64,000 bases of DNA from Acaryochloris sp. CCMEE 5410. GTDB taxonomy: Bacteria; Cyanobacteriota; Cyanobacteriia; Thermosynechococcales; Thermosynechococcaceae. Position numbers and translations under genes: made by a program. Location: contig NZ_AFEJ02000002.1 of assembly GCF_000238775.2 (NCBI RefSeq), positions 868,001 to 932,000 of the forward strand, given 5' to 3'. The notes under the pieces were generated by a model. It was not told the DNA's origin, searched no databases, and was given only the letters and a program-made list of their open reading frames with translations. Positions 25,883 through 35,827 of this stretch are shown piece by piece. The first letter of the stretch is position 1. Each line of letters starts with the position of its first letter.

Positions 25883-26198
25883 TAGCGTTACTCCTTGGGT
25901 CAAGCAAGACAAAAAATACTGGAGACCAACCGATGGGTGTTAAGCCATGGGTTCCCTTGTCAGGTAAGAACGCAGCCTGGGGGTAAGGCTTAGGCCTTGT
26001 ATTTATCGAGTGATAAAAGCGTCAAAACACCTGAGATAAAAGGGTTGGCGTAGCTTTAGCCTAGCAAGTTTGTGGCATTCATAGGTTCGGTTTTTGCTAA
26101 AGCAGGGTGAGACATAACCGTACCCTTTTCCTCAGCCTGAATGGCAAAGGGTGACTTAAGTGAGGGCCAGCCCCCCTCAAGGGTAGAACGGTACTATA
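25883..26198. other. Intergenic region, no gene seen
   Basis: A 316-bp stretch between the dnaJ-like and menA genes, both leftward. It contains a run CCCCCCTCAAGGG near the menA 3' end and GC-rich patches, but no convincing reading frame, RNA gene or terminator with a T-tail. Confidence 0.4.
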
Positions 26199-27089
26199 TT
26201 AAGCCAGCAAACCAATTCCTAATAACAAACCACTCACAAAATGTAGGCCTACAGCAATAAATTTGCAGTCTTTGACCTGGTCTGGCTGATCGTGATATCG
26301 CCACACATGGCGACAGAGATGGATGGCGAGGGGGAGACTGACCCAGCTCAACACCACTCCATTGCTAAATAGATTGAACCCCATAAAGATCAAAATCAGA
26401 CCAAAAATTCCCCCGCAGATCCAAGGCAATAACCGAGCGCCCCGAGCGGTGCCGAGACGAGCAATGGGGGACCGTTTTCCGGCCGATAAATCATCGGCGA
26501 CTTGGTGAAAATGGGAGCAGAATAGAATCAAACTAGTGGTGAGGCCGATAATGATCGCGGCAGGTAAGGGGCGAATCGACCAGGTTTGGGTTTGACTATA
26601 GTAGGCTGCGGAAACGGCAAGGGGACCAAAGGTAACAAAACAAATCAGTTCTCCTAGACCTTGATATCCCAAGCGGAACGGTGGGCCTTGGTAGGTGTAG
26701 CCCAGAAAACAACTCAAGAGGATGAGGGCCAATACCGTAATGTCCTGCTGCCACCAAGCGATCGCAACTAATCCCAGACAGCCTAATCCCAGGAAACCAT
26801 TGGCTAGCCAAAAGATCAGGGACTGATTGCCTGTTAAGTTAACCAAGGAATGGGCCTTGTTTACGTCAATCCCGGTGTCGGCATCAAAAACATCATTGGT
26901 GAGATTAAGCCAGGCAATAATCAGGATGGCGGCGCTGAGGAAGGTCCAGAAGATGGGGGCGTTTAAGTGCTGTTGTTCTGACCATGCGATCGCAGATCCC
27001 ACCCAAATTGGTATCACAGCCACACTATACATAGGGGGCTTTAGGGCAGCGAACCACAGTTTACGAGTTGGTAGGGTTTGGGTGGTCAT
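26199..27089 (-). CDS. menA: 1,4-dihydroxy-2-naphthoate phytyltransferase
   Basis: 296 aa UbiA-family integral membrane prenyltransferase with about eight hydrophobic segments. The first Asp-rich motif is LTNDVFDADTGIDVNKAHS and the second is HFHQVADDLSAGKRSPIARLG. It attaches the phytyl chain to DHNA, giving demethylphylloquinone, the precursor of the PSI A1 cofactor. It is divergent from menF (227 bp apart), so menA, menF and menD form a phylloquinone locus. Confidence 0.95.
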   Translation of the reverse strand: MTTQTLPTRKLWFAALKPPMYSVAVIPIWVGSAIAWSEQQHLNAPIFWTFLSAAILIIAWLNLTNDVFDADTGIDVNKAHSLVNLTGNQSLIFWLANGFLGLGCLGLVAIAWWQQDITVLALILLSCFLGYTYQGPPFRLGYQGLGELICFVTFGPLAVSAAYYSQTQTWSIRPLPAAIIIGLTTSLILFCSHFHQVADDLSAGKRSPIARLGTARGARLLPWICGGIFGLILIFMGFNLFSNGVVLSWVSLPLAIHLCRHVWRYHDQPDQVKDCKFIAVGLHFVSGLLLGIGLLA

Positions 27090-27316
27090 AGAAAAATTGC
27101 AATGGCCTTCATTAAGTTTAGGGTACAGGATTGGCTCTTTCTAAGCATTTGTGAACAAGGGGGCGGTGAACCACACGGGTTGCCCCTTTCAATGGTTAGA
27201 TGGAATATTAGGTACGAAGTCTGGCCCGACCTAGTGGTCATGCTATAGCCAGATTGTGTCCTTTACCTTGGAGGTAACCTGCATTCCCGGCGGCCCACCT
27301 TGCTATCCTCGAGTTC

Positions 27317-28729
27317 ATGACAGTAACTTCCTCTTCTGCCAATTTATTTCAGGACCGCAGGTCACTCCACGAGTTTCTCGCTTCCTGTCGTACTATCGCC
27401 CTTGAGAAGGAACATGCCCAAGTTGTTAGTCTTTCTTTGGAACTCCCCAAGTTAGACCCACTGGCTGCTCTGGATTTACTGCAACAGGCAGATCATCCTT
27501 ATTTTTATTGGGAAAAGCAGTCGCAACGGACTGCGATCGCAGCAACGGAACCATTACTCCATCTACAAATCGACGGAACGCAGCGATTTACCCAGGCTCA
27601 ACACTTTATCTGTACTTCTTTGGTGGATACCGTTTCTGCGGGTGCCCTCCACCTTCCCTTTGCAGGGCCTCATTTTTTCTGCAGTTTTACCTTCTTTGAT
27701 CACACCCATCAAGAACAGGCGTTTTTCCCTGCAGCTTCCGTTTTCCTCCCCCGCTGGCAAGTGGCTTGTGTTCAAGACCAAGCCGTACTGGTGGCTAATG
27801 CAGTTATTGATACAGACACTGCCTTAGAGCCCTTGGCCCGGAGCATCTGGGAACGATGGCAGCTATTACAAACGCCTCGCCGCTGTCCTTCACCCCGATC
27901 TCAAGCATCCCAATTCTATCCCCAGTTAACGAATGCAGACGCTTTTACAACAGCAGTCGTCGATACATTAGGACTTATTAAGGCTAACAAACTGCAAAAG
28001 CTGGTCTTAGCTCATACCTTAGATGTCAAAACACCTCAGCCGCTGGATTTATGTCATGCCTTGGGGACTCTTCGGGAACGCTATCCAGAATGTTATGTCT
28101 TTGCCGTTAGTAATGGCCAAGGCCAGAGCTTTATTGGCGCCAGTCCTGAGCGGCTGATTGAATTACATGATCACCACCTGGTGACGGATGCATTGGCCGG
28201 ATCAGCCCCTCGGGGGCTTTCCCATGAGGATGACCAGGCCTTAGGTCATCAACTGCTCAGCAGTAAAAAAGATGGCCATGAACATCGCGTTGTCCTAGAC
28301 TTCATTCGCGATAGCCTCTGGGAACTGGGGATTACCCCCCAAGTGACTTCTCTGCCCCATCTGCTCCAGCTCCCTAATATTCAACATTTACGCACCCTGA
28401 TCACAGCTGAAGTCCCTCAACATCTGCATCTACTGGAAATTTTGGCAGCCTTACATCCAACCCCTGCTGTAGCAGGAATGTCACGAGAAGTCGCTCAACA
28501 GCAAATTCACAAACAAGAAACCTTTGAACGTCATCTCTATGCAGCTCCTTTAGGATGGATTGATTATCAGGGGAATGGTGAATTTACAGTCGGCATTCGG
28601 TCCGCATTGATCAACGGCTCCCAAGCCCGGCTCTATGCTGGGGCAGGGATTGTAGCTGGCTCTGACCCCCAACGAGAACTGGCCGAAATTCAGCTCAAAC
28701 TCCATACGCTACTCGATGCACTGTTATAG
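27317..28729 (+). CDS. menF: Isochorismate synthase
   Basis: 470 aa. The chorismate-binding fold has the signature LQKLVLAHTLDV, SFIGASPERLIELHDHHLVTDALAGSAPRG, LLSSKKDGHEHRVVLDFI, LHPTPAVAGMSREVA and the terminal ARLYAGAGIVAGSDPQRELAEIQLK. It converts chorismate to isochorismate, the first committed step to phylloquinone. Length and the menD gene 92 bp downstream favour MenF over salicylate-type enzymes (EntC, PchA). Confidence 0.95.
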   Translation: MTVTSSSANLFQDRRSLHEFLASCRTIALEKEHAQVVSLSLELPKLDPLAALDLLQQADHPYFYWEKQSQRTAIAATEPLLHLQIDGTQRFTQAQHFICTSLVDTVSAGALHLPFAGPHFFCSFTFFDHTHQEQAFFPAASVFLPRWQVACVQDQAVLVANAVIDTDTALEPLARSIWERWQLLQTPRRCPSPRSQASQFYPQLTNADAFTTAVVDTLGLIKANKLQKLVLAHTLDVKTPQPLDLCHALGTLRERYPECYVFAVSNGQGQSFIGASPERLIELHDHHLVTDALAGSAPRGLSHEDDQALGHQLLSSKKDGHEHRVVLDFIRDSLWELGITPQVTSLPHLLQLPNIQHLRTLITAEVPQHLHLLEILAALHPTPAVAGMSREVAQQQIHKQETFERHLYAAPLGWIDYQGNGEFTVGIRSALINGSQARLYAGAGIVAGSDPQRELAEIQLKLHTLLDALL

Positions 28730-28821
28730 GAAGATAAGCTGTTATCAGTATCAGAAGCGGCTGCAGTCCTCTGCTTTCAACCCAACAACCTCTTCAGATC
28801 AAATCAACTGTATATGATGCG

Positions 28822-30588
28822 ATGACGATGACCCTAGATTTTCGCAATGTCAATATGTTGTGGTCATCGATTATTGCAGAAACCCTGAGCCGATTAGGGT
28901 TAACAACTGCCATCATTTGTCCAGGGTCCCGCTCCGGTCCTCTAGCCGTCGCCTTTGCCCAGCATCCTGACATTGAAGCCATTCCAATTTTAGATGAGCG
29001 TTCGGCCGCCTTTTTTGGATTAGGCATCGCTCGCCGTAAGGGTTTACCTGTTGTGTTAGTGTGCACCTCCGGGACCGCAGGGGCCAATTTCTACCCAGCC
29101 GTCATTGAAGCTGAAGCCAGCGGAGTCCCCTTACTTTTACTCACGGCAGATCGACCACCAGAATTGCGACACTGCCAGGCGGGCCAAGCCATTGATCAAG
29201 TCAAGCTCTATGGACATTATCCACGGTGGCAGGTTGAGTTAGCTTTACCCAGTACTCGTCCAGAGATGCTGGCCTATTTACGCCAAACCTGTGTTTACGC
29301 CTGGGAACAATCACAAAGACCAGTTCCTGGCCCGGTCCATCTCAATATTCCGTTCCGCGATCCGCTCGCACCTATCTCCGAAGTAGAAACGGAGCGCCTA
29401 GCGACGACGTTCGATATCGATCAATTCTTTGCTGCTGTTCACCCTTTACCCTCGGTCCAGATCTCCCTCGACCTTCAGACCACCAACGTCTATTTGGATC
29501 AGTGGATGAGTTGCGATCGTGGACTCATTATTGCAGGACCTGCACAACCCGATACCCCAGAACACTATTGTTTAGCCATCGCTCAACTCGCCCAAATACT
29601 GGGTTGGCCGGTACTTGCAGAAGGGCTTTCTCCCCTGCGCAATTGGGCAGATCGAAATTCTTATCTGATTTCAACCTACGACCTGATACTGCGCAATCCG
29701 ACCATTGCGAGTCAGTTACAGCCTGAGCAGGTCATTAGCATCGGAGCCTTGCCAACCAGTAAAGTCTTGAGAATGTGGCTGACCCAGAGGCGTCCTCAAA
29801 CTTGGGTGGTAGACGTCTCTAATCACAATATGGATCCATTGCATGGTCTCTCTATTCCAGTACGCATCTCCGTGGAAGGATTGATCGCATCTATCCCCGC
29901 AGCTAAGAAGGAACACTGTCAGCCGCTTACAGCGTATGCAAAGTCATGGTTAAATGCCGATCATTCTGTGCGAACCCTGATCAATCGGGCAATGCAAAAA
30001 CAGTCAGAACTTATCGAAAGTAAAATCGCCTGGTTACTTTCTCAAATCTTGCCACCTCGCACCCCACTATTTATTGCCAATAGCATGCCGGTACGCGATA
30101 TCGAATATTTTTGGCAGCCAGGAACCCTGCATATTCAGCCTTACTTCAATCGAGGGGCAAACGGCATTGATGGCACCCTCTCTACGGCCTTGGGGATGTC
30201 CCATCGTCAACAAAGTAGCGTCCTGTTGACGGGGGACTTAGCGCTGCTCCATGACACCAACGGATTTTTGTTGCAGTATTATTGGCAAGGCCATTTGACA
30301 ATTATTGTTGTTAACAATGGCGGAGGCGGTATTTTTCAAATGCTGCCGATCTCAGCCTTTGACCCCCCATTTGAGCGATTTTTCCGCACTCCACAACAGG
30401 TTCAGCTGAAACATCTAGCAGCAACCTATCAGGTCAAGTGGACACTTATTCAGTCCTGGGCACACTTGCGACAAGCCTTAAACCCTTTACCAGAAAGCGG
30501 TTTACATATATTGGAAATCTCTTGCGATTGCCAGAATGATACCCAATGGAGGAGAATATTTTTTAAGGAATGCGTGAAAAGTCTCTAA
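28822..30588 (+). CDS. menD: SEPHCHC synthase (MenD)
   Basis: 588 aa thiamine-diphosphate enzyme that adds 2-oxoglutarate to isochorismate. N-terminal Pyr domain: IICPGSRSGPLAVAF and DERSAAFFGLGIARRKGLPVVLVCTSGTA. The central domain is transhydrogenase-like, and the C-terminal PP domain contains GDLALLHDTNGFLLQ...IIVVNNGGGGIF, the ThDP-Mg binding block. The start ATG 28822 is one of two nearby (next 28828). Probably cotranscribed with menF. Confidence 0.97.
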   Translation: MTMTLDFRNVNMLWSSIIAETLSRLGLTTAIICPGSRSGPLAVAFAQHPDIEAIPILDERSAAFFGLGIARRKGLPVVLVCTSGTAGANFYPAVIEAEASGVPLLLLTADRPPELRHCQAGQAIDQVKLYGHYPRWQVELALPSTRPEMLAYLRQTCVYAWEQSQRPVPGPVHLNIPFRDPLAPISEVETERLATTFDIDQFFAAVHPLPSVQISLDLQTTNVYLDQWMSCDRGLIIAGPAQPDTPEHYCLAIAQLAQILGWPVLAEGLSPLRNWADRNSYLISTYDLILRNPTIASQLQPEQVISIGALPTSKVLRMWLTQRRPQTWVVDVSNHNMDPLHGLSIPVRISVEGLIASIPAAKKEHCQPLTAYAKSWLNADHSVRTLINRAMQKQSELIESKIAWLLSQILPPRTPLFIANSMPVRDIEYFWQPGTLHIQPYFNRGANGIDGTLSTALGMSHRQQSSVLLTGDLALLHDTNGFLLQYYWQGHLTIIVVNNGGGGIFQMLPISAFDPPFERFFRTPQQVQLKHLAATYQVKWTLIQSWAHLRQALNPLPESGLHILEISCDCQNDTQWRRIFFKECVKSL

Positions 30589-30996
30589 ATGCTAGGAATT
30601 TCTCTAAAAGTTCCATCATTTTGGATCATAACTTGCACTAGATTCTGTCCATCTCTCATGAACTATTTTTTAGCTTATAAGATGAAAGACATTCAAAATT
30701 AGCCAGTTATTTAGCCTCTAAAGCTTAATGAGGTCATTACTCCAATAGACTAACGCTAACAGGGGGAAGTTGGGGGATTGAGTCACATCAACAATCCAAA
30801 AGAGTCCTAATTCGAAACAGAGAATTCTCCCTGCCAGAAATATGGATTAATTGGGGAACACTAGGTCAGTATGGATGAGCTACAGGCAATAGATTCTCAG
30901 AAGGACATTCTCTAAGTTGAGTATTTAATTCAACTTAAAGTGTGATTTCATCCAAGATCTTTTGGTTGTCAATGATCTTGTTGCAGAACCATTAAA
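30589..30996. promoter_or_regulatory. 408-bp leader region of the taxis operon
   Basis: No reading frame of note between menD and the PatA-domain gene. The region is AT-rich near 30650-30720 and must contain the promoter for the six-gene operon. I see no clear terminator for menD. Confidence 0.4.
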
Positions 30997-32178
30997 ATGC
31001 AGACTTTAGAACAAACTCAGCAATTTTCTTTTCAGTCCCAAGAACTTCCAACTAAATTGCTGGACCCCTCGCTGATTAATAGTGACGGACATTGGAAGAT
31101 ACAGTTCTCTCGCTTAGCGAACCGGAAAGAGAATACCTTTGGTTACCTGGGTATTACGGATGTGGGGACCATTAGCTACTCCGGCTATCGTCCTTGGAGT
31201 AGTCGTGAACTTCTACAAGCCGCCAAGCGCTACATTTTACAGACCCGCCAGGAATCCCTTAAGCCTCATGTTGCCCGTTGGCAGGCTGCCCTCAAGGACC
31301 AAACGATCACTGCAAAAGCCATTTACGAGCATATGCTGCAGCTGGGGATTATGCCTGAACAGGTTCAGCAAGCCTTGAGATTGAAGATGCTCAACGACTT
31401 TGATGCATTTCTAACCCTCGGAGGGGGAGAAGCGTCTTTCATCCCCAGTGCGCAACTGCGGGATATCATTCCGGTCCCAGGCATCCCCATCGCTGAACTG
31501 TTAGACGAATCCCAGAAACGTCTCGTCTTATGGCAACAGTTGCGACCGATTATCCCTTCGATGAATATGTTGCCGGTGCTAGATCCTCAGATTCTTGACG
31601 CGGCTAATTTACCGCAATCCCAGCGACAGTGGATCGAAAAAATCGTTCAGCACCAGCGCCCTTTGAACAAGATTGCTATTGGTCTAGCGAAAGATCCTTT
31701 AGAAGTTGCGCGTCTCTTTGCAAAATGGGTGCGGGCAGAATTGCTGCATTTAGAGCCCCTGCAAAAGACTCAATCGACTAAAGTCATGATTATCGATGAC
31801 TCCCCTCTAGTCCTCAAGCAATTTCATAGTCTGGTGGGAGCGCTGGGTTATCAAGTGGAAGTTTGTCAGCAAGCTGAAACTGCCCTAGAACAAATTACTC
31901 AAGTGAAACCTGGCATCGTTTTTATTGATATTAATATGCCCGGAATTACGGGCTTTGAATTGGTAAAGGAAATTCGGCAACAGCCCAGTTTAGCGGCAAT
32001 TCCGCTAGTCATATTAACGGGAGAACAGAAGCTATCTAACAAATGGCGGGCCCAATGGAGTGGTTGCGAGTTTCTCAACAAACCCCTTGCAGCAACAGAG
32101 ATTAACCAATTTCAACTGCAATTGCAGGAGTTGATCCATGCGTTGGTGTTTGGTCCATCGATGATCACGGGTGCTTAG
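30997..32178 (+). CDS. PatA-domain response regulator (PilG/PixG-like)
   Basis: 393 aa. Residues 1-250 form the cyanobacterial PATAN-type domain (HWKIQFSRLANRKENTFGYLGI..., YILQTRQESLKPHVARWQAAL). The receiver domain at about 262-385 has the acidic pocket KVMIIDDSPLVL, the phospho-acceptor Asp in IVFIDINMPGITGFE, Thr in LVILTGEQ and Lys in FLNKPLA. It heads an operon laid out as pixG-H-I-J1-J2-L in Synechocystis, where it is thought to steer type IV pili. Members of this family contact PilB/PilC or motor proteins. Confidence 0.88.
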   Translation: MQTLEQTQQFSFQSQELPTKLLDPSLINSDGHWKIQFSRLANRKENTFGYLGITDVGTISYSGYRPWSSRELLQAAKRYILQTRQESLKPHVARWQAALKDQTITAKAIYEHMLQLGIMPEQVQQALRLKMLNDFDAFLTLGGGEASFIPSAQLRDIIPVPGIPIAELLDESQKRLVLWQQLRPIIPSMNMLPVLDPQILDAANLPQSQRQWIEKIVQHQRPLNKIAIGLAKDPLEVARLFAKWVRAELLHLEPLQKTQSTKVMIIDDSPLVLKQFHSLVGALGYQVEVCQQAETALEQITQVKPGIVFIDINMPGITGFELVKEIRQQPSLAAIPLVILTGEQKLSNKWRAQWSGCEFLNKPLAATEINQFQLQLQELIHALVFGPSMITGA

Positions 32179-32236
32179 GAATACACCTCTTTATCTAGAG
32201 TGTTATTAGCAGAGCAAGTTTTTTGGAGTTAGGAAG

Positions 32237-32599
32237 ATGCGCTTATTAGTTATTGATGACAGTTCAGTAGATCGATTGGCTTTGGTCACAATGTTGCAAA
32301 ACCTAGGCCATGAAGTCGATGAATGTGATGGAACTGAGAATGCCCTCCATCAAATTGAGGCGGGAAACTACAACCTCGTTTTTCTAGATGTTGTGATGCC
32401 TGGCCAGGACGGCTACAAATTTCTACGCTCTCTTCGGCTGAACCCCCCAACTGCTGACCAATATGTGGTGTTCTGCTCCAGTAAGAAAACGCCCTTAGAA
32501 GTGAACTATGGCATTAAACGGGCTGGGGCCAATGATTATCTCACCAAGCCTGTCACCAACGAAACGATCGAAGAAATCTTACAGCGCGTTAGCTCGTAA
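32237..32599 (+). CDS. CheY-like response regulator (PilH/PixH-like)
   Basis: 120 aa, a single receiver domain: acidic pair LLVIDDSSVDRLAL, phospho-acceptor Asp51 in LVFLDVVMPGQDGYKFL, Ser in VVFCSSKKT and Lys in YLTKPVTNE. It is preceded by GTTAGGAAG as ribosome site. In Pil/Pix systems the second regulator modulates pilus retraction or serves as a phosphate sink. 58 bp after the PatA-domain gene and 11 bp before cheW, so clearly one operon. Confidence 0.93.
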   Translation: MRLLVIDDSSVDRLALVTMLQNLGHEVDECDGTENALHQIEAGNYNLVFLDVVMPGQDGYKFLRSLRLNPPTADQYVVFCSSKKTPLEVNYGIKRAGANDYLTKPVTNETIEEILQRVSS

Positions 32600-32610
32600 T
32601 GGAGGTATAG

Positions 32611-33081
32611 ATGTCAGCTGCTGCGACAACCAAACCCATCGTCTACTCCTCTGCCTCCATTAAAGAAAGGTATATCCTCACCCAGGTTGGGGCATGGGTT
32701 CTGGTTTTCCCCGCCCGCTGGGCCGCTGAAATTTTTAGAGTTCAAAGATCCCGAATTCTAGATCTGCCTTTTTATCAATCCCCCTTGGTTGGTGTTACCC
32801 ATCACAACAGTCAAATTATTCCCTTAACTTCAGCCCATCAGGTATTGAAGACCCAAGAAAACACCCTGCGAGAAACCGTCACCGTACTTCAGCTAAGTCA
32901 TGAAGCAGGAAGGTTAGCCAATATGGGCATCATTGTTGATAAGGTTCTTGGCAGCACCAGCAAAGAACAACTCCCTCCAGCCGTTCTTACCACTCAAGCA
33001 CTCCACCCACCGGACACGGATTCCCAGGTTCTATTCCAGCCTGATTGGTTTCCTTCAGACTTGTGGCACCCTCAAGGATAA
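32611..33081 (+). CDS. CheW-like coupling protein (PilI/PixI-like)
   Basis: 156 aa. A divergent CheW domain: GAWVLVFPARWAAEIFRVQRSRILDLPFYQSPLVGVTHHNSQIIPL, with the typical 'vp...i..v' strand pattern and the GIIVDKVLGS segment near the C-terminus. It bridges receptors to the CheA-like kinase. Preceded by GGAGGT nine bases before the ATG. The position between the PilH-like regulator and the receptor genes supports the role. Confidence 0.82.
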   Translation: MSAAATTKPIVYSSASIKERYILTQVGAWVLVFPARWAAEIFRVQRSRILDLPFYQSPLVGVTHHNSQIIPLTSAHQVLKTQENTLRETVTVLQLSHEAGRLANMGIIVDKVLGSTSKEQLPPAVLTTQALHPPDTDSQVLFQPDWFPSDLWHPQG

Positions 33082-33183
33082 GGTGCGCTTCTTCGTCCAA
33101 GATTTTTCCCCTGTGAACGCCTAAAAGATAGATTGTGCTGTCTTATTGGATGGCCTTTCCCGTACTGTAATCAGTTTGCGCTT

Positions 33184-35778
33184 ATGAACTCTGATCAACT
33201 TCAGCCCAACCCCTCGGATCAAGCCTTCTCGATCCAATATTCTTCTCCTCTACACCACGCTAAACAGTTTGTCAGGAAGAACTTGGTGGCAACCCTTGCC
33301 ATTTCTGTTGCTACTAACCTAATAGTGGCAGCAGGCTGTGGGGTGAGTATCTGGAATAGTTCACGTAACCTAGAACAGATTTCAGAACGTGAACTGCAGC
33401 TGCAAAAGAACACTGGAGATATTACCTATCTCGATGAAGTGCTGACCATGTCGGCTCGAATGGCTGCCAGTACGGGAGATTTAGCATGGCTCCAACGCTA
33501 CGAGAATCATGTGCCTTTATTGGATCAAGCCATTGCTCAAACTTTAAAGAATGTGACCGAGGACATTCGGGCTGATGCGAGTAAAACGGATGCAGCCAAC
33601 AAACGGCTGATTGAAATAGAAGATCAGGCGTTTGGACTGGTCAAGGCCAACAAAGCGGAAGATGCACAAAAGCTACTGGCAGGGGAAGAATATGAGCTAC
33701 TGAAAGCCCAGTATGCTGAAGGCAATCGACAGGTTATTAAGCGCATTGAGATCTTTATCAATCAACAGCTAGAGGCCTATCAAAACCAACTTAAGAATTC
33801 CATTAACTTTGCCGGTTTGGTGGCTTTCCCTATCCTGTTGGCTAGCTGGATTTTGGTTTTAGCTGCTGTCCGTGATTACGTTCGCGATAAGCAAGCCACC
33901 CAGGACAAGATTAACCAATCTCAGCTGGATCAATTGGTCTTGAATAGCCAGCTCCAAGAAGAGATCGATACTCGGAAACGGCAGGAAGAAGAGACTCGCC
34001 AGGATAATGACCAATTGCAAGGAGACATTATCGAGCTACTGGACGTGGTTGCCAATGTAGAAGAAGGAGACTTTACCACCCAAGCTACGGTGAACGATCG
34101 AGCGACGGGCTTAATTGCAGATACCCTCAACCGGTTGATTGAAGAACTCGGCAGTATTCTCAAGCAGGTCTCGGCTACTTCCCGTCAAGTTTCGGCAAGC
34201 AGTATCCGCCAAAAAGATATTTCCGAAATTGTGGCCCGGAACACCGATCAGCAATCACAAGAAGTTATGCAGGTCTTGGGCTTGATTAATGACGTTCGCT
34301 CCTTTGCTACCAACGCCGCTCAGCAATTGGCAACCACCAACCAATCTTTGGTGACCCTCAATACTGCTGTGGCCCAAGGTCAAGTTGAGATTGGTTCGCT
34401 GGGGGAAGAAATTGATGTGCTGCAACAGGGTAGCGATCGCATCGTGCAGCAGATGAAAACCCTAGGGGAATTTGTGGGTCTAACGGATCAATTTGTGCAG
34501 GACCAAGGGGATATTGCTGAACAAACCCAGATGTTGGCTTTGAATGCAGCATTGGTAGCCGCAAGAGCCTCTGAACAATCCGATCCGAAGCGATTTGCCC
34601 AAGTGGCACAAGAATTTGAATCGATTGCGAACCAGGTCAGTCAACTCGCTCAACAAACCAACGATGGCCTCGGGTCTCTAGAACAACGGAGCGCTCAGAT
34701 TCACCGGGTTGTAGCCGATGTAGACGCCGATGTGCAACGACTAGGCGGCGTGGTGGATGACTTTACCCAAGGGGTTCGACATACCCAATCCGTGTTCCAA
34801 AAGGTACAAGATGTGACGGGGCAAGCGGTCGCATCTGGTGAGGCCGTCGCCAAAACCAGTGAAGAGATTGTTCACACATCGGAACAAACGGCGATGACCA
34901 TGGAGGCCATTGCCCAACTCTCGAACCAAATTGCAAGTCAGTCGGATGATGCGCAACAGTTAGCGGATACCATGAATCAGCTTTCTGATGACTTGTTAGA
35001 GAAAGTCAAAGTCTTCACTCTGCCCGAAGAAGACGAATTCACCCTGCTCCAAACGACTCCTGTCGAACAGCCTGAGGCATTCACTGCTGATTCACAATCT
35101 GAAGATTTAAATCCCATTGTGGAATCAGAAGAAATCGCCTCGCCATTGGAATATGAAGAATTAAGCCCTATGGCAGAATCGGAAGAATTCACGTCTGAAG
35201 CACAATTCGAAGAATTCACATCTGCATTGGAATCCGAAGAAGTTACGACTGCTGAACAATTCGGAGAATCCATTCCTACTGAAGACTTGGAAGAATCCAC
35301 TCCTGTATTGGCATCAGAGGAATCTGTACCGGTTGCGCAAACCGAGAAACTCGAAGCGGTTGAAGCATCCATTCCTGCTGCAGAATCCGAGGCATTGTTC
35401 CCTTCTATGGAATGTGCAGACTTGACGCCTACGGCAGAATCCGACGCATCTGTTCCTGTTGAACAATCTGAAGATCTCACTCCTCTGATGGACTCTGAAG
35501 CAGTCATGCCAACGGCAGAGTCCGAGGAATCCTTGTCTGCTGAGTCCTCTGACGAATTCACTCTTGCTGAGCAATCTGAGGGATTAACTTCAAATCCGGA
35601 CTCCGTAGAAACCATTGCTGTTGAGCCATCCGACGAGTTAATTTCTGCTGAAGAATCCGAGGAACCCACTCCTGCTGCAGAATCTGAAGAATCCACGCTT
35701 GCGGAACACTCCGAAGACGCTGTTGCTGCTGAAGAATCTGAGGAATCCGCTTCATCTGAGTCAGCACTTGCTGTCTAG
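33184..35778 (+). CDS. PilJ-like methyl-accepting protein with long acidic tail
   Basis: 864 aa from ATG 33184 (MNSDQLQPNP); the TTG at 33133 is unlikely. Helix 1 (about 33-55) and helix 2 (about 206-228) bracket a PilJ-type sensor region (LQLQKNTGDITYLDEVLTMS). HAMP-like and signalling coiled coils follow (about 290-610), with the hairpin tip MLALNAALVAARASE; the canonical Glu before AAR is Val. From about residue 620 to the end is a 240-aa Glu/Ser/Ala/Pro repeat tail, absent from ordinary receptors. No GAF/bilin domain is present, unlike Synechocystis PixJ1. It is followed 49 bp later by a paralogue. Confidence 0.9.
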   Translation: MNSDQLQPNPSDQAFSIQYSSPLHHAKQFVRKNLVATLAISVATNLIVAAGCGVSIWNSSRNLEQISERELQLQKNTGDITYLDEVLTMSARMAASTGDLAWLQRYENHVPLLDQAIAQTLKNVTEDIRADASKTDAANKRLIEIEDQAFGLVKANKAEDAQKLLAGEEYELLKAQYAEGNRQVIKRIEIFINQQLEAYQNQLKNSINFAGLVAFPILLASWILVLAAVRDYVRDKQATQDKINQSQLDQLVLNSQLQEEIDTRKRQEEETRQDNDQLQGDIIELLDVVANVEEGDFTTQATVNDRATGLIADTLNRLIEELGSILKQVSATSRQVSASSIRQKDISEIVARNTDQQSQEVMQVLGLINDVRSFATNAAQQLATTNQSLVTLNTAVAQGQVEIGSLGEEIDVLQQGSDRIVQQMKTLGEFVGLTDQFVQDQGDIAEQTQMLALNAALVAARASEQSDPKRFAQVAQEFESIANQVSQLAQQTNDGLGSLEQRSAQIHRVVADVDADVQRLGGVVDDFTQGVRHTQSVFQKVQDVTGQAVASGEAVAKTSEEIVHTSEQTAMTMEAIAQLSNQIASQSDDAQQLADTMNQLSDDLLEKVKVFTLPEEDEFTLLQTTPVEQPEAFTADSQSEDLNPIVESEEIASPLEYEELSPMAESEEFTSEAQFEEFTSALESEEVTTAEQFGESIPTEDLEESTPVLASEESVPVAQTEKLEAVEASIPAAESEALFPSMECADLTPTAESDASVPVEQSEDLTPLMDSEAVMPTAESEESLSAESSDEFTLAEQSEGLTSNPDSVETIAVEPSDELISAEESEEPTPAAESEESTLAEHSEDAVAAEESEESASSESALAV
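35080..35776 (+). repeat. Acidic ESEE-type repeat tail of the receptor
   Basis: About 24 imperfect units of eight to eleven residues, centred on ESEE/QSEE/PSDE with Pro-Thr-Ala spacers (for example EESEEPTPAAESEESTLAEH). At DNA level the units share GAATC(T/C)GA(A/G)GAA blocks. Such arrays expand and contract by slippage, so length may vary among strains. The tail would be strongly negative and disordered in the cytoplasm. Confidence 0.85.
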
Positions 35779-35827
35779 ATTCACACCATTCATTTCAAAT
35801 TATTTGGTCCACTGACACTAGGTACAC

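Noticed and set aside
34977-35696. 239-aa Ser/Asp-rich frame on the minus strand opposite the receptor tail
   Set aside because: It is the mirror of the GAATCTGAAGAA-type repeats: the repeat has no stops in that frame. Composition is purely repeat-driven and the plus-strand gene is certain.
33184-35778. PixJ-type phototaxis receptor (cyanobacteriochrome)
   Set aside because: Operon order suggested it, but no GAF domain or bilin-binding Cys-His motif is present.
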